Origin: Candidatus Sungbacteria bacterium RIFCSPHIGHO2_02_FULL_52_23
GTDB taxonomy: Bacteria; Patescibacteriota; Minisyncoccia; Sungbacterales; HO2-52-23
NCBI GenBank assembly: GCA_001820655.1
Contig: MHQM01000051.1
Location: 1-24,221, forward strand
Reading direction: 5' to 3'
Length of the DNA: 24,221 nt
The number at the start of each line of letters is the position of its first letter. Positions within the stretch are counted from its first letter, which is position 1. This document shows, one piece after another, positions 5,710 to 13,183 of the stretch. A program made the position numbers and the translations under genes. A model generated the notes under the pieces. It did not search any database and had not been told where the DNA came from. It was given only the letters and a program-made list of their open reading frames with translations.

Positions 5710-6426
5710 ATGCCTCGGAGAAAAGTAAATTTTGCAGAAGACCAGATTTACCACATCTGTAATCGCGGTGTAGAAAAACGCAATATCTTTCTTCACCATG
5801 CCGATTATTTCCGCTTTATTCACGATCTCTACGAATTTAACGATGAAGCGCCCGCTACGCTTCTCCATTTCAAAAAACCGTTCCTCCAATCCTATGAGAC
5901 CCGATCTCATAGGATTATAAAGAAGAGGGAATGTACTGTAGAAATTCTCGCTTTCGTGCTTATGCCTAACCACTATCATCTTCTCTTAAGACAGGTAACG
6001 GAGAGTGGGATAAGTAAATTCATGCATAAACTTGGTGTAGGGTATGCCATGTACTTCAACAAAAAATATCAACGCGTCGGCACGCTCTTCCAGGGATCTT
6101 TCCGTTCAGTGCATGTCACGCGAGAAGCTCACTTTATTCATCTCCCATTCTATATTCACGCAAATCCTCTTGATTTGAAATTTCCGACATGGCGACAACG
6201 CGAACTTACCAAGCCGCAAGAAGCAATGAAATTCCTTGAAAATTACCGATGGAGCAGTTTTCCTGATTACATAGGAAGGAAGAATTTTCCTTCTGTGACG
6301 CAGAGGGCATTCCTTACGGATGTCTTCGGCAAGCCGAAGCAATACCAAGCAACGACCCTGCAACTTCTCAAAGAAATGCAACTTGATACGATTCGCGATA
6401 TCGCTCTGGAACCGATTGATGAGTAA
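5710..6426 (+). CDS. REP-associated tyrosine transposase (IS200/Y1-like, RAYT)
   Basis: RAYTs are single-strand HUH nucleases related to the IS200/IS605 transposase; they nick at and probably disperse small palindromes. The 238-residue protein has the family start (FAEDQIYHICNRGVEKR), the metal-binding HUH pair in LMPNHYHLLL (His88 and His90), the catalytic tyrosine region GYAMYFNKKYQ (111-121) and the GTLFQGSFRSVHV and FYIHANPLDL blocks. Residues about 60-69 (QSYETRSHRI) are encoded by a copy of the same palindrome that flanks the gene; it falls in the variable loop before the HUH motif, so the enzyme is probably still active. The ATG is six nt from a TAGAAT -10 box and no Shine-Dalgarno is present. 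The gene splits the usual rnc-smc pair and runs opposite to both, fitting a mobile or domesticated insertion. Confidence 0.93.
   Translation: MPRRKVNFAEDQIYHICNRGVEKRNIFLHHADYFRFIHDLYEFNDEAPATLLHFKKPFLQSYETRSHRIIKKRECTVEILAFVLMPNHYHLLLRQVTESGISKFMHKLGVGYAMYFNKKYQRVGTLFQGSFRSVHVTREAHFIHLPFYIHANPLDLKFPTWRQRELTKPQEAMKFLENYRWSSFPDYIGRKNFPSVTQRAFLTDVFGKPKQYQATTLQLLKEMQLDTIRDIALEPIDE
5888..5916 (+). repeat. REP-like palindrome copy 2, inside the transposase coding sequence
   Basis: Twelve-bp arms AATCCTATGAGA/TCTCATAGGATT surround the loop CCCGA. It is read in frame as SYETRSHRI, without a stop. Confidence 0.85.
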
Positions 6427-6429
6427 TTT

Positions 6430-6462
6430 ATATCCCTATGAGATCGGGTCTCATAGGGATAT
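6430..6462 (-). repeat. REP-like palindrome copy 3, downstream of the transposase gene, opposite orientation
   Basis: Fourteen-bp arms ATATCCCTATGAGA/TCTCATAGGGATAT surround the loop TCGGG, the complement of CCCGA, so this copy is inverted relative to copies 1 and 2. It starts three nt after the transposase stop and could also act as its terminator hairpin, although no T run follows. Confidence 0.85.
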
Positions 6463-6933
6463 CTGCTTATCGCGCACAAGAGTTTACGTAGTTTACGAGG
6501 CCGGGTCTCATAAAAGTACATGTCCTTGTCAACGTATACCCTATAGTTGGCGTAAGCGGACAAACGTCTATAGAATTAATCTTCTATTTTGCTTATTTTT
6601 TCTGTTTTACTGTTTTATATTTCAAGAATCTAAAGTATAAAATAAATTCCACAACGAGAAGACTAATAAAATATTACTTGTAGTTCCAATCCGATCTATA
6701 TAAGAAGGCATCTGAACAGAACGTACATTCGCCGCGTGTTGCAATTCCCAAAGCTATACTGACTGTTGGCACATTTCGCTTTGGGTGCCATATTGTTCGC
6801 ATACCGATTGTACTGCGTCGAGACGATATGTGAGATCGCGTTGTATTTGATTCATAATGTTTTTAAGAGGCATCTTGGATGAGATGCTACAAAAAGGCTG
6901 CCACAATAACAAAACGGCATCGTCCCAATTATC
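6463..6933. other. Non-coding, AT-rich gap between the transposase gene and rnc
   Basis: Apart from the degenerate palindrome at 6494-6512, I see no gene here. About 6560-6690 is markedly more AT-rich than the surroundings. A weak hairpin (GCATCT/AGATGC, about 6870-6887) lies just beyond the 3' end of rnc without a T run. The AT-rich part may be debris of the inserted element. Confidence 0.5.
6494..6512 (-). repeat. Degenerate REP-like palindrome copy
   Basis: TACGAGGCCGGGTCTCATA differs from the inverted-orientation core at three of 19 positions; one arm is eroded and one intact. It lies 32 nt past copy 3, in the same orientation. Confidence 0.6.
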
Positions 6934-7632
6934 TTAACCCCAGCTTTTGGCGGCAAGACCATTGCGTGCGGCTTCTTCCTGTGCGGACTGCTTGCTCGGT
7001 CCTTCGCCTTCGGCGACCATATCTTTGCCAAGATACACGCCGACCACGAAATGCTTGTCGTGATCCGGCCCCCACTCACGCATCACTTCGTAGACCGGCG
7101 TCACGCTGACGCGCTCCTGCGCTTCTTCTTGGAAAAGCGATTTGGGGTCTTTGTAGAGCTTTTTCTCAAGCATTTCGTTCGTACGCGAAAGTATGACGCG
7201 CGCGATGAAATCGCGCGCGGCGTCATACCCTTGATCAAGATGTATAGCACCTATCAGAGCCTCCATGGCATTGGCAAGGATGTACTGCCGAGCGCGGCCG
7301 ACGTCTTTTGCCTCTCCGCGCGAGAGGAGAAGAAAATCATTGATCTTGATGTCTACGGCAACATCCGACAGCATCTTGGCATTGACCAAAGCCGCGCGAA
7401 AACTTGTCAGATCGCCTTCGGGCTTGTCAGGAAATTTTTCGTAAAGTGCCTCGGTCACCACAAGCTCAAGCACCGCGTCTCCCAAAAATTCCAGACGCTC
7501 ATTATGCCCCGTACGCGAGTCGGGGTTTTCGTTCAGATACGAACGGTGCGTAAGCGCCTGCAGGAGCAGGTCTTTATTGCGAAAGCTAAGCCCGAGCGAT
7601 TTCTCAAGCCCCTCCGGATTATTCTTTGACAT
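6934..7632 (-). CDS. rnc: Ribonuclease III
   Basis: RNase III cuts double-stranded RNA, including the stems that flank and sometimes interrupt rRNA. At 232 residues it has normal length. It carries the signature [17 protein letters not shown] (about 43-59), the second catalytic block [15 protein letters not shown] (about 116-130) and a C-terminal double-stranded-RNA-binding domain (about 162-232, ending [17 protein letters not shown]). Its start overlaps the end of nusB by 14 nt, suggesting translational coupling; there is no Shine-Dalgarno. Its likely local substrates are the rrn leader hairpins and the closing stem of the 16S insertion. In many bacteria smc follows directly; here the transposase gene intervenes. 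Confidence 0.97.
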   Translation of the reverse strand: MSKNNPEGLEKSLGLSFRNKDLLLQALTHRSYLNENPDSRTGHNERLEFLGDAVLELVVTEALYEKFPDKPEGDLTSFRAALVNAKMLSDVAVDIKINDFLLLSRGEAKDVGRARQYILANAMEALIGAIHLDQGYDAARDFIARVILSRTNEMLEKKLYKDPKSLFQEEAQERVSVTPVYEVMREWGPDHDKHFVVGVYLGKDMVAEGEGPSKQSAQEEAARNGLAAKSWG

Positions 7633-8125
7633 TGTCAGTCTTGTTTATCTGATCATTGATCTTATGCGCCGATTCGTCTCTCTTTGGATATTCTTTGCCC
7701 GGCTCCCCCATTTCGCGATACACTGTGCCGAGCACGCCGTTTACAAATCTCCCCGACGATTCACCGCCGAATGACTTGGCAAGCTCAATCGCCTCATTGA
7801 TCGCGACTTTCGGAGGCACTTCCGCGTGATCCCCGAAAAGCAATTCATAGAGGCCAAGCCGCAGGATCGCGCGATCCGCCGACGTGATCTGCTCAATCGG
7901 CCATTCGGGAGCGGCCTGGGTAATGACCTGGTCAATCTTGGACAGGTGATCCACCGTGCCTTTGATCAGGCGATCAATAAAAGGATACTCCTCATCAAGA
8001 CCGACGCCGAACTCTTTTTTATTGCGCTCTACGATATCGTCAAGCGCTGCGGGCTTCTTGCCGTTGAAATCCCACTCAAAAAGCGCCTGCATGGCGATGG
8101 ATCGCGCTAAATGACGTGATGCCAT
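7619..8125 (-). CDS. nusB: Transcription antitermination factor NusB
   Basis: NusB binds boxA RNA with NusE/S10 and promotes full-length rRNA transcription. The 168-residue protein has the all-helical family pattern: the opening [18 protein letters not shown], the central [21 protein letters not shown] and the C-terminal [27 protein letters not shown]. After the NGVLG helix it has a charged tail of about 35 residues, longer than usual. It lies between rpmF and rnc, overlapping rnc by 14 nt. GAGG lies four nt before the ATG, a weak Shine-Dalgarno. Its presence is relevant because the rrn leader in this window contains an intrinsic terminator that an antitermination complex could bypass. Confidence 0.96.
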   Translation of the reverse strand: MASRHLARSIAMQALFEWDFNGKKPAALDDIVERNKKEFGVGLDEEYPFIDRLIKGTVDHLSKIDQVITQAAPEWPIEQITSADRAILRLGLYELLFGDHAEVPPKVAINEAIELAKSFGGESSGRFVNGVLGTVYREMGEPGKEYPKRDESAHKINDQINKTDNVKE

Positions 8126-8186
8126 AGTGCCTCAGGTGGTAGTTGGTAGGAAGTAGGTTGTAGGAAAATAACGCCAACAGGCAGGT

Positions 8187-8220
8187 CCTACTACCTACTA
8201 CCTACTACCTACTACCTACT
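8187..8220. repeat. Heptamer tandem repeat between rpmF and nusB
   Basis: CCTACTA is repeated almost five times (8187-8220). A related, inverted, diverged tract (GGTAGTTGGTAGGAAGTAGG, 8139-8158) lies beyond an AACGCCAACAGGCAGG spacer, so the RNA could form an imperfect long hairpin in the rpmF-nusB gap. The repeat overlaps the last codons and the stop of rpmF. Confidence 0.8.
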
Positions 8221-8441
8221 TCATGAAGTTCTTTTTCTTTTTTCTTGCGGTCTTTTTTGTCCAGTTTCGCCAAGACGTCAATCACTTTGCGGCCCCGATA
8301 GTACCCGCAATTCTGGCACACGATATGAGGAGTGACGGGCTTGCCGCACTGACTGCACAGATTAAAACGCGCCGCCTTGAGGGCGTGGTGCGAGCGCACG
8401 CGGTTGCGCTTGCTCTTCGTATGTCGCATCCGGATTACCAT
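8205..8441 (-). CDS. rpmF: 50S ribosomal protein L32
   Basis: This is a small zinc-ribbon protein of the large subunit. Of its 78 residues, RHTKSKRNRVRSHHAL is the characteristic basic start, followed by a four-cysteine zinc site, CSQCGKP and CQNCGYYRGRKVI. The ATG at 8441 is preferred over the one at 8429 because a -10 box lies six nt before it. The last four residues (VGSR) and the TAG stop are supplied by the heptamer repeat that follows, so the C-terminus has probably been rewritten by the repeat. It is followed by nusB and rnc on the same strand. Confidence 0.95.
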   Translation of the reverse strand: MVIRMRHTKSKRNRVRSHHALKAARFNLCSQCGKPVTPHIVCQNCGYYRGRKVIDVLAKLDKKDRKKKEKELHEVGSR

Positions 8442-8447
8442 AGGGGG

Positions 8448-8476
8448 ATAGTATCAGACGATACGCTTTTTTGCAA
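8448..8476 (-). promoter_or_regulatory. Promoter of rpmF
   Basis: The minus strand has TTGCAA (8476-8471), a 17-nt spacer and TACTAT (8453-8448), then six nt to the ATG. It lies just after the end of rnhB. Both boxes are 4/6, so the call rests mainly on the spacing. Confidence 0.5.
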
Positions 8477-8480
8477 TGCT

Positions 8481-9083
8481 TTAAATTTCACGCCACTTAA
8501 AGGACATGCGGTGAACAGGCGAGGCTCCGTGGTGCGCTATCAGCATACGGTGTAGTTTCGTACCGTATCCCTTATGCAGATCAAATCGGTATTGGGGGTA
8601 TTTTCTATGGAGGCGGCGCATGAGCCGGTCGCGCCGGACTTTGGCGATGATAGAGGCCGCGGCAATCAGGGGAATCTTCTCATCACCCTTTATGATAGTC
8701 TCCTGCTCAATGCCGTCTGACAAGAACAATCCTCCGTCAAGCAATGCCGGACACGCGCCATCGGTGGAAAGTTTATCATAGACTTTCTGCGCGCCAATGA
8801 GAGTTGCGTTGCGGATATTGATGCGGTCAATCATTCGCGGCCACACAAACGCCACCGCGCATCGCAACTGCGGGTGCGACGTGAGAAACGAAAACCATTC
8901 TTCGCGCTGTTTTTCCGTCAATTGTTTCGAATCCTTGATACCGGAGAAAATCTCCCATAGTTTTTCGCTTTTCGTTTTTCGTTTTACGGTTATCTTCACT
9001 CCTCCGACGGCGACAGGCCCCGCAAGCGGGCCGCGGCCCGCTTCGTCAATGCCTATGACATATTTTGATACGTTGCGCAACAT
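8481..9083 (-). CDS. rnhB: Ribonuclease HII
   Basis: RNase HII removes ribonucleotides and RNA from RNA:DNA hybrids. Family motifs are clear: YVIGIDEAGRGPLAGPVAVGG, with the catalytic Asp-Glu pair, close to the N-terminus; then GIKDSKQLTEKQRE; then IPLIAAASIIAKVRRDRLM; then HKGYGTKLH. From the ATG at 9083 (MLRNVSKY) it is 200 residues. The ATG at 9101 would add six residues but overlaps the predicted -10 region, so the shorter form is chosen. It is divergent from dnaE, with the 177-bp inverted-repeat element between them. rpmF, nusB and rnc follow on the same strand. Confidence 0.94.
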   Translation of the reverse strand: MLRNVSKYVIGIDEAGRGPLAGPVAVGGVKITVKRKTKSEKLWEIFSGIKDSKQLTEKQREEWFSFLTSHPQLRCAVAFVWPRMIDRINIRNATLIGAQKVYDKLSTDGACPALLDGGLFLSDGIEQETIIKGDEKIPLIAAASIIAKVRRDRLMRRLHRKYPQYRFDLHKGYGTKLHRMLIAHHGASPVHRMSFKWREI

Positions 9084-9101
9084 AGGAAACGATTCTTTCA
9101 T

Positions 9102-9129
9102 ATAGTATCATGATGAGAACCCATCTCAA
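9102..9129 (-). promoter_or_regulatory. Promoter of rnhB, partly inside the inverted-repeat element
   Basis: The minus strand has TTGAGA (9129-9124), a 16-nt spacer and TACTAT (9107-9102). The -35 lies in the left terminal repeat of the 9108-9284 element, suggesting the element supplies half the promoter. The overlapping plus-strand TATAGT (9101-9106) could be a -10 towards dnaE, six nt before an ATG at 9113, but no good -35 goes with it. Confidence 0.45.
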
Positions 9130-9284
9130 AAATGGCTTTGAAGGGGAAAGCGAGCGAATTTCGTCACAAAGCCTTCGCCGCAGGGACGATTCGTACCAGA
9201 GGTACGATGAGTCCCGAGAAGAAGGCTTTGCAGAAATTCGCCGCTTGGAGCCCAAATGCATTTTTGAGACGGGTTCTAGGATGA
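9108..9284. mobile_element. Small inverted-repeat element (MITE-like) between rnhB and dnaE
   Basis: The ends are inverted repeats. Left reads TCAT, a few bases, then AGAACCCATCTCAAAAATG; the complement of the right end reads TCAT, a few bases, then AGAACCCGTCTCAAAAATG. Further inside, GCGAATTTCGTCACAAAGCC pairs imperfectly with the GGCTTTGCAGAAATTCGC arm, and GGGACGATTCGTACC with GGTACGATGAGTCCC around an AGA loop. The whole 177 bp can fold into one imperfect hairpin. The right end includes the dnaE start codon. No transposase is encoded. It could be a miniature element or a structured leader RNA. Confidence 0.65.
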
Positions 9285-12200
9285 AATTCACTCATTTGCA
9301 TGTTCACAGCCATTATTCCCTGCTGGACGGAGTCGGCAAAATTGACGAGCTGGTCAAGCGCGCCGTGGAGCTCGGCATGGATTCGCTCGCGCTTACCGAT
9401 CACGGCAATCTCTATGGCGCTATTGAGTTTTATCAGAAATGCCGCAAGGCAGGCATCAAGCCAATCATCGGATGCGAGATGTATATTGCCACGGGCGACA
9501 TGCATTCCAAAAATCCTGGCGTGGACGACAAGCGCTATCATCTTACGGTGCTTGCTACCTCCACCGAAGGCTACTACAACCTCATCAAGCTCACGACCAA
9601 GGCGCATCTGGAAGGATTTTACTACAAACCGCGGATAGATAAAAATTCACTGCGCGAGCATTCCCGCGGACTCATTGCCCTCTCCGGATGCTTTGCCGGA
9701 GAAATCGCGCGCTCCATCCAGTCGCACAAGCCCGACCGTGCCGAGCGCATCATCAATGAATATCAGGACATCTTCGGCCGCGAAAACTTTTATCTGGAGA
9801 TCATGCCGCATTTTGAATACCCGGACACGCGCCCGACCAATGACGCCCTCGCAGCCCTGTCCCAAAAAACAGGCGCGCGGCTTGTGGCAACCAACGACAT
9901 CCATTATGTCCGGCTTGAAGACCGCGAAGCGCAGGACATTATGGTTTCCATTCAGACCGGCGCAAAACTGGATGACGAAAACCGCCTCACCATGAAAAAT
10001 GCCAATCTTTCCATGCGTACGGCAGAAGAAATGGCATTTCTCCTTCCTGAATATCTCCATGCCATAGAGCAGACGCAGGAAATCGCGGGGCGCGTGGATA
10101 TACAGCCGGCACTCGGCAAATGGATATTGCCGACTCCCCATATACCTGCGGGTACGGACGACGAAAGCGAACTGCGGCGTCTCACCTATGCGGGCATTGC
10201 AAAACGCGGCCTTACCAAGACGCCAGAAGTGGAACAGCGTATTGAGTACGAGCTTGATATCATCAAAAAAAGGGGGTTTCTCGCCTACTATCTCGTGGTC
10301 GCGGATTTCATGCGCTTCGCGCACGAGCAAAAGATATTCACGACCGTCCGGGGATCGGGCGGCGGATCTCTCGTGGCCTATCTTACGGGCATCACGCCGG
10401 TCAATCCGTTGGAATACAAGCTCCCCTTTGAGAGGTTTCTCAATCTTGAGCGCCCCGCACCTCCCGACTTTGATATGGATTTTGCGGACAATCGGCGGGA
10501 TGAGGTGATTGATTATGCAAAACGGATCTACGGTGAAGATCACGTGGCCCAGATCGGTACGTTCGGCACCATGATGGCGCGCGCCGCAGTGCGCGATGTC
10601 GCGCGGGCACTCGGATATCCCTACCTCCTCGGCGACAAGATCGCAAAACTCATCCCCATCGGAGCGCAGGGATTTCCCATGACGCTGGACCGCGCGCTCA
10701 AAGAAACTCCGGAGCTGAAAAGTCTCTATGACGCGGACGACAATGTACGACGCGTCATAGACCAATCAAAGAAACTTGAAGGCTGCGTGCGGCACGTCTC
10801 GGTGCACGCCGCAGGCGTCGTGATCTCGCCCGCGCCACTCGTGGATTATGTCCCGCTCCAGCTTGATCCCAAAGGCGGCAAGATCATCACGCAGTACGAA
10901 ATGACATCCATTGATCCCTCGTATTCGCCCGATCCGGCATTTGCGGTCGGACTTCCAAAAGTTGACTTCCTCGGCATCCGCAATCTTTCAATCCTGGAAG
11001 ACGCGATCAAGCTCGTAAAGCTCCACCGTGCTGCCGATATTGATATTGAAACCATCCCGCTTGATGACAAAAAAACATTTGCACTGCTGACGCGCGGAGA
11101 AACCATGGGGCTTTTCCAGCTCGGAGGATCCGGCATGACGCGCTACCTCAAGGATCTCAAGCCAAGCTCCATCCATGATATCAACGCCATGGTAGCGCTC
11201 TACCGACCGGGCCCCATTGATTCCATCCCCACATATATTGAGCGCAAGCACAATCCGCACCTCGTCACCTATCTTGATCCGCGGATGAAAGACATCCTGG
11301 AGCAATCCTACGGGGTCTTGGTCTACCAGGAGGATGTCATGCTTACCGCCATCAACTTGGCCGGATACTCATGGCTTGAAGCGGACAAGCTCCGCAAAGC
11401 CATGGGAAAAAAGATCCCCGCGGAGATGGCGGCGCAAAAAGAAAAACTCGCGGACGGGCTCCGCAAAAACGGCATGCGCCAGGAAAAGATTGATGAGCTA
11501 TGGCGGCTGATTGAGCCTTTTGCCGCATACGGATTTAACAAGTCGCATGCCGCATGCTACGGCCGCGTTGCGTATCAGACGGCATACATGAAAGCCAACT
11601 TCCCCGGCGAATACATGACCGCAGTGCTCACCGCGGAATCAGGCGACATGGAAAAAATCGCCGAGATCATCACCGAATGCCAGCGGATGAAGCTCCCGGT
11701 GCTCGCGCCGGATATCAACGAAAGCTACGCCAAATTTACCCTGATCAAAGGAGCATCCGACGCCGAAGACAAGATCCGCTTCGGCCTCACGACCATTAAA
11801 AACGTGGGATCAAACATCGTGGAGGCGATCATCAGCGAACGAGAAACGCATGGAAGATTCGTCTCGCTCGCGGATTTTGCGGAGCGCGTGCGCCACAAAG
11901 ATTTCAACAAAAAATCTATGGAGTCGCTTATCAAATGCGGGACGCTGGACGCATTCGGCGAACGCAATCTTCTGCTTTCAAACCTTGATACATTGCTTGA
12001 GTACAACCGCGAGTCCCAAAAAGCGGCCCGCGACGGACAGGAGAGCCTCTTTGCAGGCATGCCCAAAACGCATACCGCATCCCTGCGCCTGCGTCCTGCC
12101 GATCCCGCGCCGAAACGCGAACGCCTCGCATGGGAAAAAGAACTTCTCGGGCTCTACGTCACCGAGCACCCGATGGAAGAGTATATGGAGCGACTCAAGC

Positions 12201-12496
12201 AAAATCACGTGCTTCCGCTCAAAGATCTCACGCTCTCCATGCGCAACAAGACCGTCTCTATAGGAGGCCTGGTCTCAAGCATCCAGAAAATCATGACCAA
12301 GACGGGCGAGCCTATGCTATTCGTCAAAATGGAAGATATGAGCGCGCGCACCGAAGTATTGGTATTTCCCAAGATACTTGCGCAAAATCCGGACATCTGG
12401 CAGCAGGAAAAAGCGCTCATTGTCAGAGGCAAAGTATCGGACAAGGACGGCATCACCAAGATTCTCTGTGACGAAGCGTTTGAAATCCCCGCATAA
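9281..12496 (+). CDS. dnaE: DNA polymerase III subunit alpha
   Basis: This is the replicative polymerase. From ATG 9281 it has 1,071 residues. The PHP domain comes first (FTHLHVHSHYSLLDG; LTDHGNLYGAIEFY). The polymerase core has GSGGGSLVAYLTGI, the catalytic PPDFDMDFADNRR (about 394-406), HVSVHAAGVVIS, GLFQLGGSGMTRYLKDL and YGFNKSHAACYGRVAYQTAYMK. A helix-hairpin-helix region and a C-terminal OB-fold (VSIGGLVSSIQKIMTKTGEP) follow. The frame stays open upstream to ATGs at 9110 and 9113, which would add about 57 residues encoded by the inverted-repeat element. The 9281 start is preferred because the family begins at MKFTHLHVH. The 9113 start is not excluded, as a TATAGT box lies six nt before it. 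There is no Shine-Dalgarno at either start. Confidence 0.96.
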   Translation: MKFTHLHVHSHYSLLDGVGKIDELVKRAVELGMDSLALTDHGNLYGAIEFYQKCRKAGIKPIIGCEMYIATGDMHSKNPGVDDKRYHLTVLATSTEGYYNLIKLTTKAHLEGFYYKPRIDKNSLREHSRGLIALSGCFAGEIARSIQSHKPDRAERIINEYQDIFGRENFYLEIMPHFEYPDTRPTNDALAALSQKTGARLVATNDIHYVRLEDREAQDIMVSIQTGAKLDDENRLTMKNANLSMRTAEEMAFLLPEYLHAIEQTQEIAGRVDIQPALGKWILPTPHIPAGTDDESELRRLTYAGIAKRGLTKTPEVEQRIEYELDIIKKRGFLAYYLVVADFMRFAHEQKIFTTVRGSGGGSLVAYLTGITPVNPLEYKLPFERFLNLERPAPPDFDMDFADNRRDEVIDYAKRIYGEDHVAQIGTFGTMMARAAVRDVARALGYPYLLGDKIAKLIPIGAQGFPMTLDRALKETPELKSLYDADDNVRRVIDQSKKLEGCVRHVSVHAAGVVISPAPLVDYVPLQLDPKGGKIITQYEMTSIDPSYSPDPAFAVGLPKVDFLGIRNLSILEDAIKLVKLHRAADIDIETIPLDDKKTFALLTRGETMGLFQLGGSGMTRYLKDLKPSSIHDINAMVALYRPGPIDSIPTYIERKHNPHLVTYLDPRMKDILEQSYGVLVYQEDVMLTAINLAGYSWLEADKLRKAMGKKIPAEMAAQKEKLADGLRKNGMRQEKIDELWRLIEPFAAYGFNKSHAACYGRVAYQTAYMKANFPGEYMTAVLTAESGDMEKIAEIITECQRMKLPVLAPDINESYAKFTLIKGASDAEDKIRFGLTTIKNVGSNIVEAIISERETHGRFVSLADFAERVRHKDFNKKSMESLIKCGTLDAFGERNLLLSNLDTLLEYNRESQKAARDGQESLFAGMPKTHTASLRLRPADPAPKRERLAWEKELLGLYVTEHPMEEYMERLKQNHVLPLKDLTLSMRNKTVSIGGLVSSIQKIMTKTGEPMLFVKMEDMSARTEVLVFPKILAQNPDIWQQEKALIVRGKVSDKDGITKILCDEAFEIPA

Positions 12497-12514
12497 TATT
12501 CATGAGACGCTTCC

Positions 12515-12562
12515 AATCTCATTACAACACTCATACGATCGTATGAGTGTTGTAATGAGATT
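12515..12562. repeat. 48-bp perfect palindrome upstream of the PaaX/Cas2-like gene
   Basis: The arms AATCTC-ATTACAACACTCATACGA and their exact complement meet at CGATCG, with no mismatch over 48 bp. It lies 18 nt after the dnaE stop and 22 nt before the next ATG. Its right arm contains the TTGTAA taken as the -35 of that gene. Its inner 40 bp are identical to the palindrome at 13184-13225. Confidence 0.95.
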
Positions 12563-12578
12563 TATTTCCCCGTATACT
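12550..12578 (+). promoter_or_regulatory. Promoter of the PaaX/Cas2-like gene, overlapped by its palindrome
   Basis: TTGTAA (12550-12555), a 17-nt spacer and TATACT (12573-12578) are followed by six nt to the ATG at 12585. The -10 is 5/6 and the -35 4/6. The -35 lies inside the palindrome, so a protein bound there would repress. Confidence 0.6.
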
Positions 12579-12584
12579 TTCCTT

Positions 12585-13157
12585 ATGAGACATCACAGTA
12601 TCGCCCGCACTATCCTTGAGCATCTTGCGCAGATGGGGCCTTTAGTTATTGATTTGCTCATTCCGCCTCATCCTCGTTCCCGGATTGCTCGTGCGCTTAT
12701 CGGTATGGATCAGAAGCAACGCTATCCCTCTCGTTCTTCGGCGGCACACTCATACTCAAGTATCCTCAATCGGTTAAAAAGAGAAGGCCTTGTACTAAGA
12801 AGCGGTTCTAAAAGAAGTTCTCTGTGGAAAATCTCGTCAAAAGGACGCTTAGTGCTGGGTGAGCAACAAAAAGCAACACCCCGACCCATACAACATCTTA
12901 CATATGACGTACTCCCTCCAGAGGACGAAGCTGTGCGACTTATTACATTTGACATACCTGAAAAACAACGGACAAAACGCGACTGGCTCCGAACAGAACT
13001 TCTTGCGTGCGGATATAAACTCCTGCAGAAAAGTGTCTTTATCGGAAGACGCCCTCTCCCAGAAGAATTTCTGAAAATGATTGAAGCATTATCACTCGGG
13101 CCGTATATTCATTTCGTCGGCATAGATAAAAAAGGCACTCTGATAAAAAACGCCTAA
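12585..13157 (+). CDS. PaaX-like regulator with a C-terminal Cas2-like fold
   Basis: In this 190-residue protein the N-terminal half looks like a winged helix: YSSILNRLKREGLVLRSGSKRSSLWKIS in pieces, then KGRLVLGEQQ. The C-terminal 80 residues read RLITFDIPEKQRTKRDWLRTELLACGYKLLQKSVFIGRRPLPEEF in pieces, the ferredoxin-like pattern shared by Cas2 (strand ending in FDIP, then QKSVF) and the PaaX C-terminal domain. No other CRISPR gene or array is present, so transcriptional regulation is more likely than adaptation. It is framed by two nearly identical long palindromes, one over its own -35, suggesting autoregulation or a small mobile cassette. There is no Shine-Dalgarno; the -10 is six nt from the ATG, predicting a leaderless mRNA. 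Codon frame upstream of 12585 is open but overlaps dnaE and was rejected. Confidence 0.85.
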   Translation: MRHHSIARTILEHLAQMGPLVIDLLIPPHPRSRIARALIGMDQKQRYPSRSSAAHSYSSILNRLKREGLVLRSGSKRSSLWKISSKGRLVLGEQQKATPRPIQHLTYDVLPPEDEAVRLITFDIPEKQRTKRDWLRTELLACGYKLLQKSVFIGRRPLPEEFLKMIEALSLGPYIHFVGIDKKGTLIKNA

Positions 13158-13183
13158 GTGGCAAGGCATCCGTAGTTTTATGA

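Noticed and set aside
9647..10765. 372-codon minus-strand open frame
   Set aside because: It is antisense to the polymerase core of dnaE, whose motifs are unmistakable; the antisense product has no recognisable domain and the frame stays open because of codon bias in dnaE.
12501..12521. Further copy of the transposase palindrome (ATGAGA...TCTCAT) after dnaE
   Set aside because: The arms match for only six bases and the loop is nine unrelated bases; this is too weak to count.
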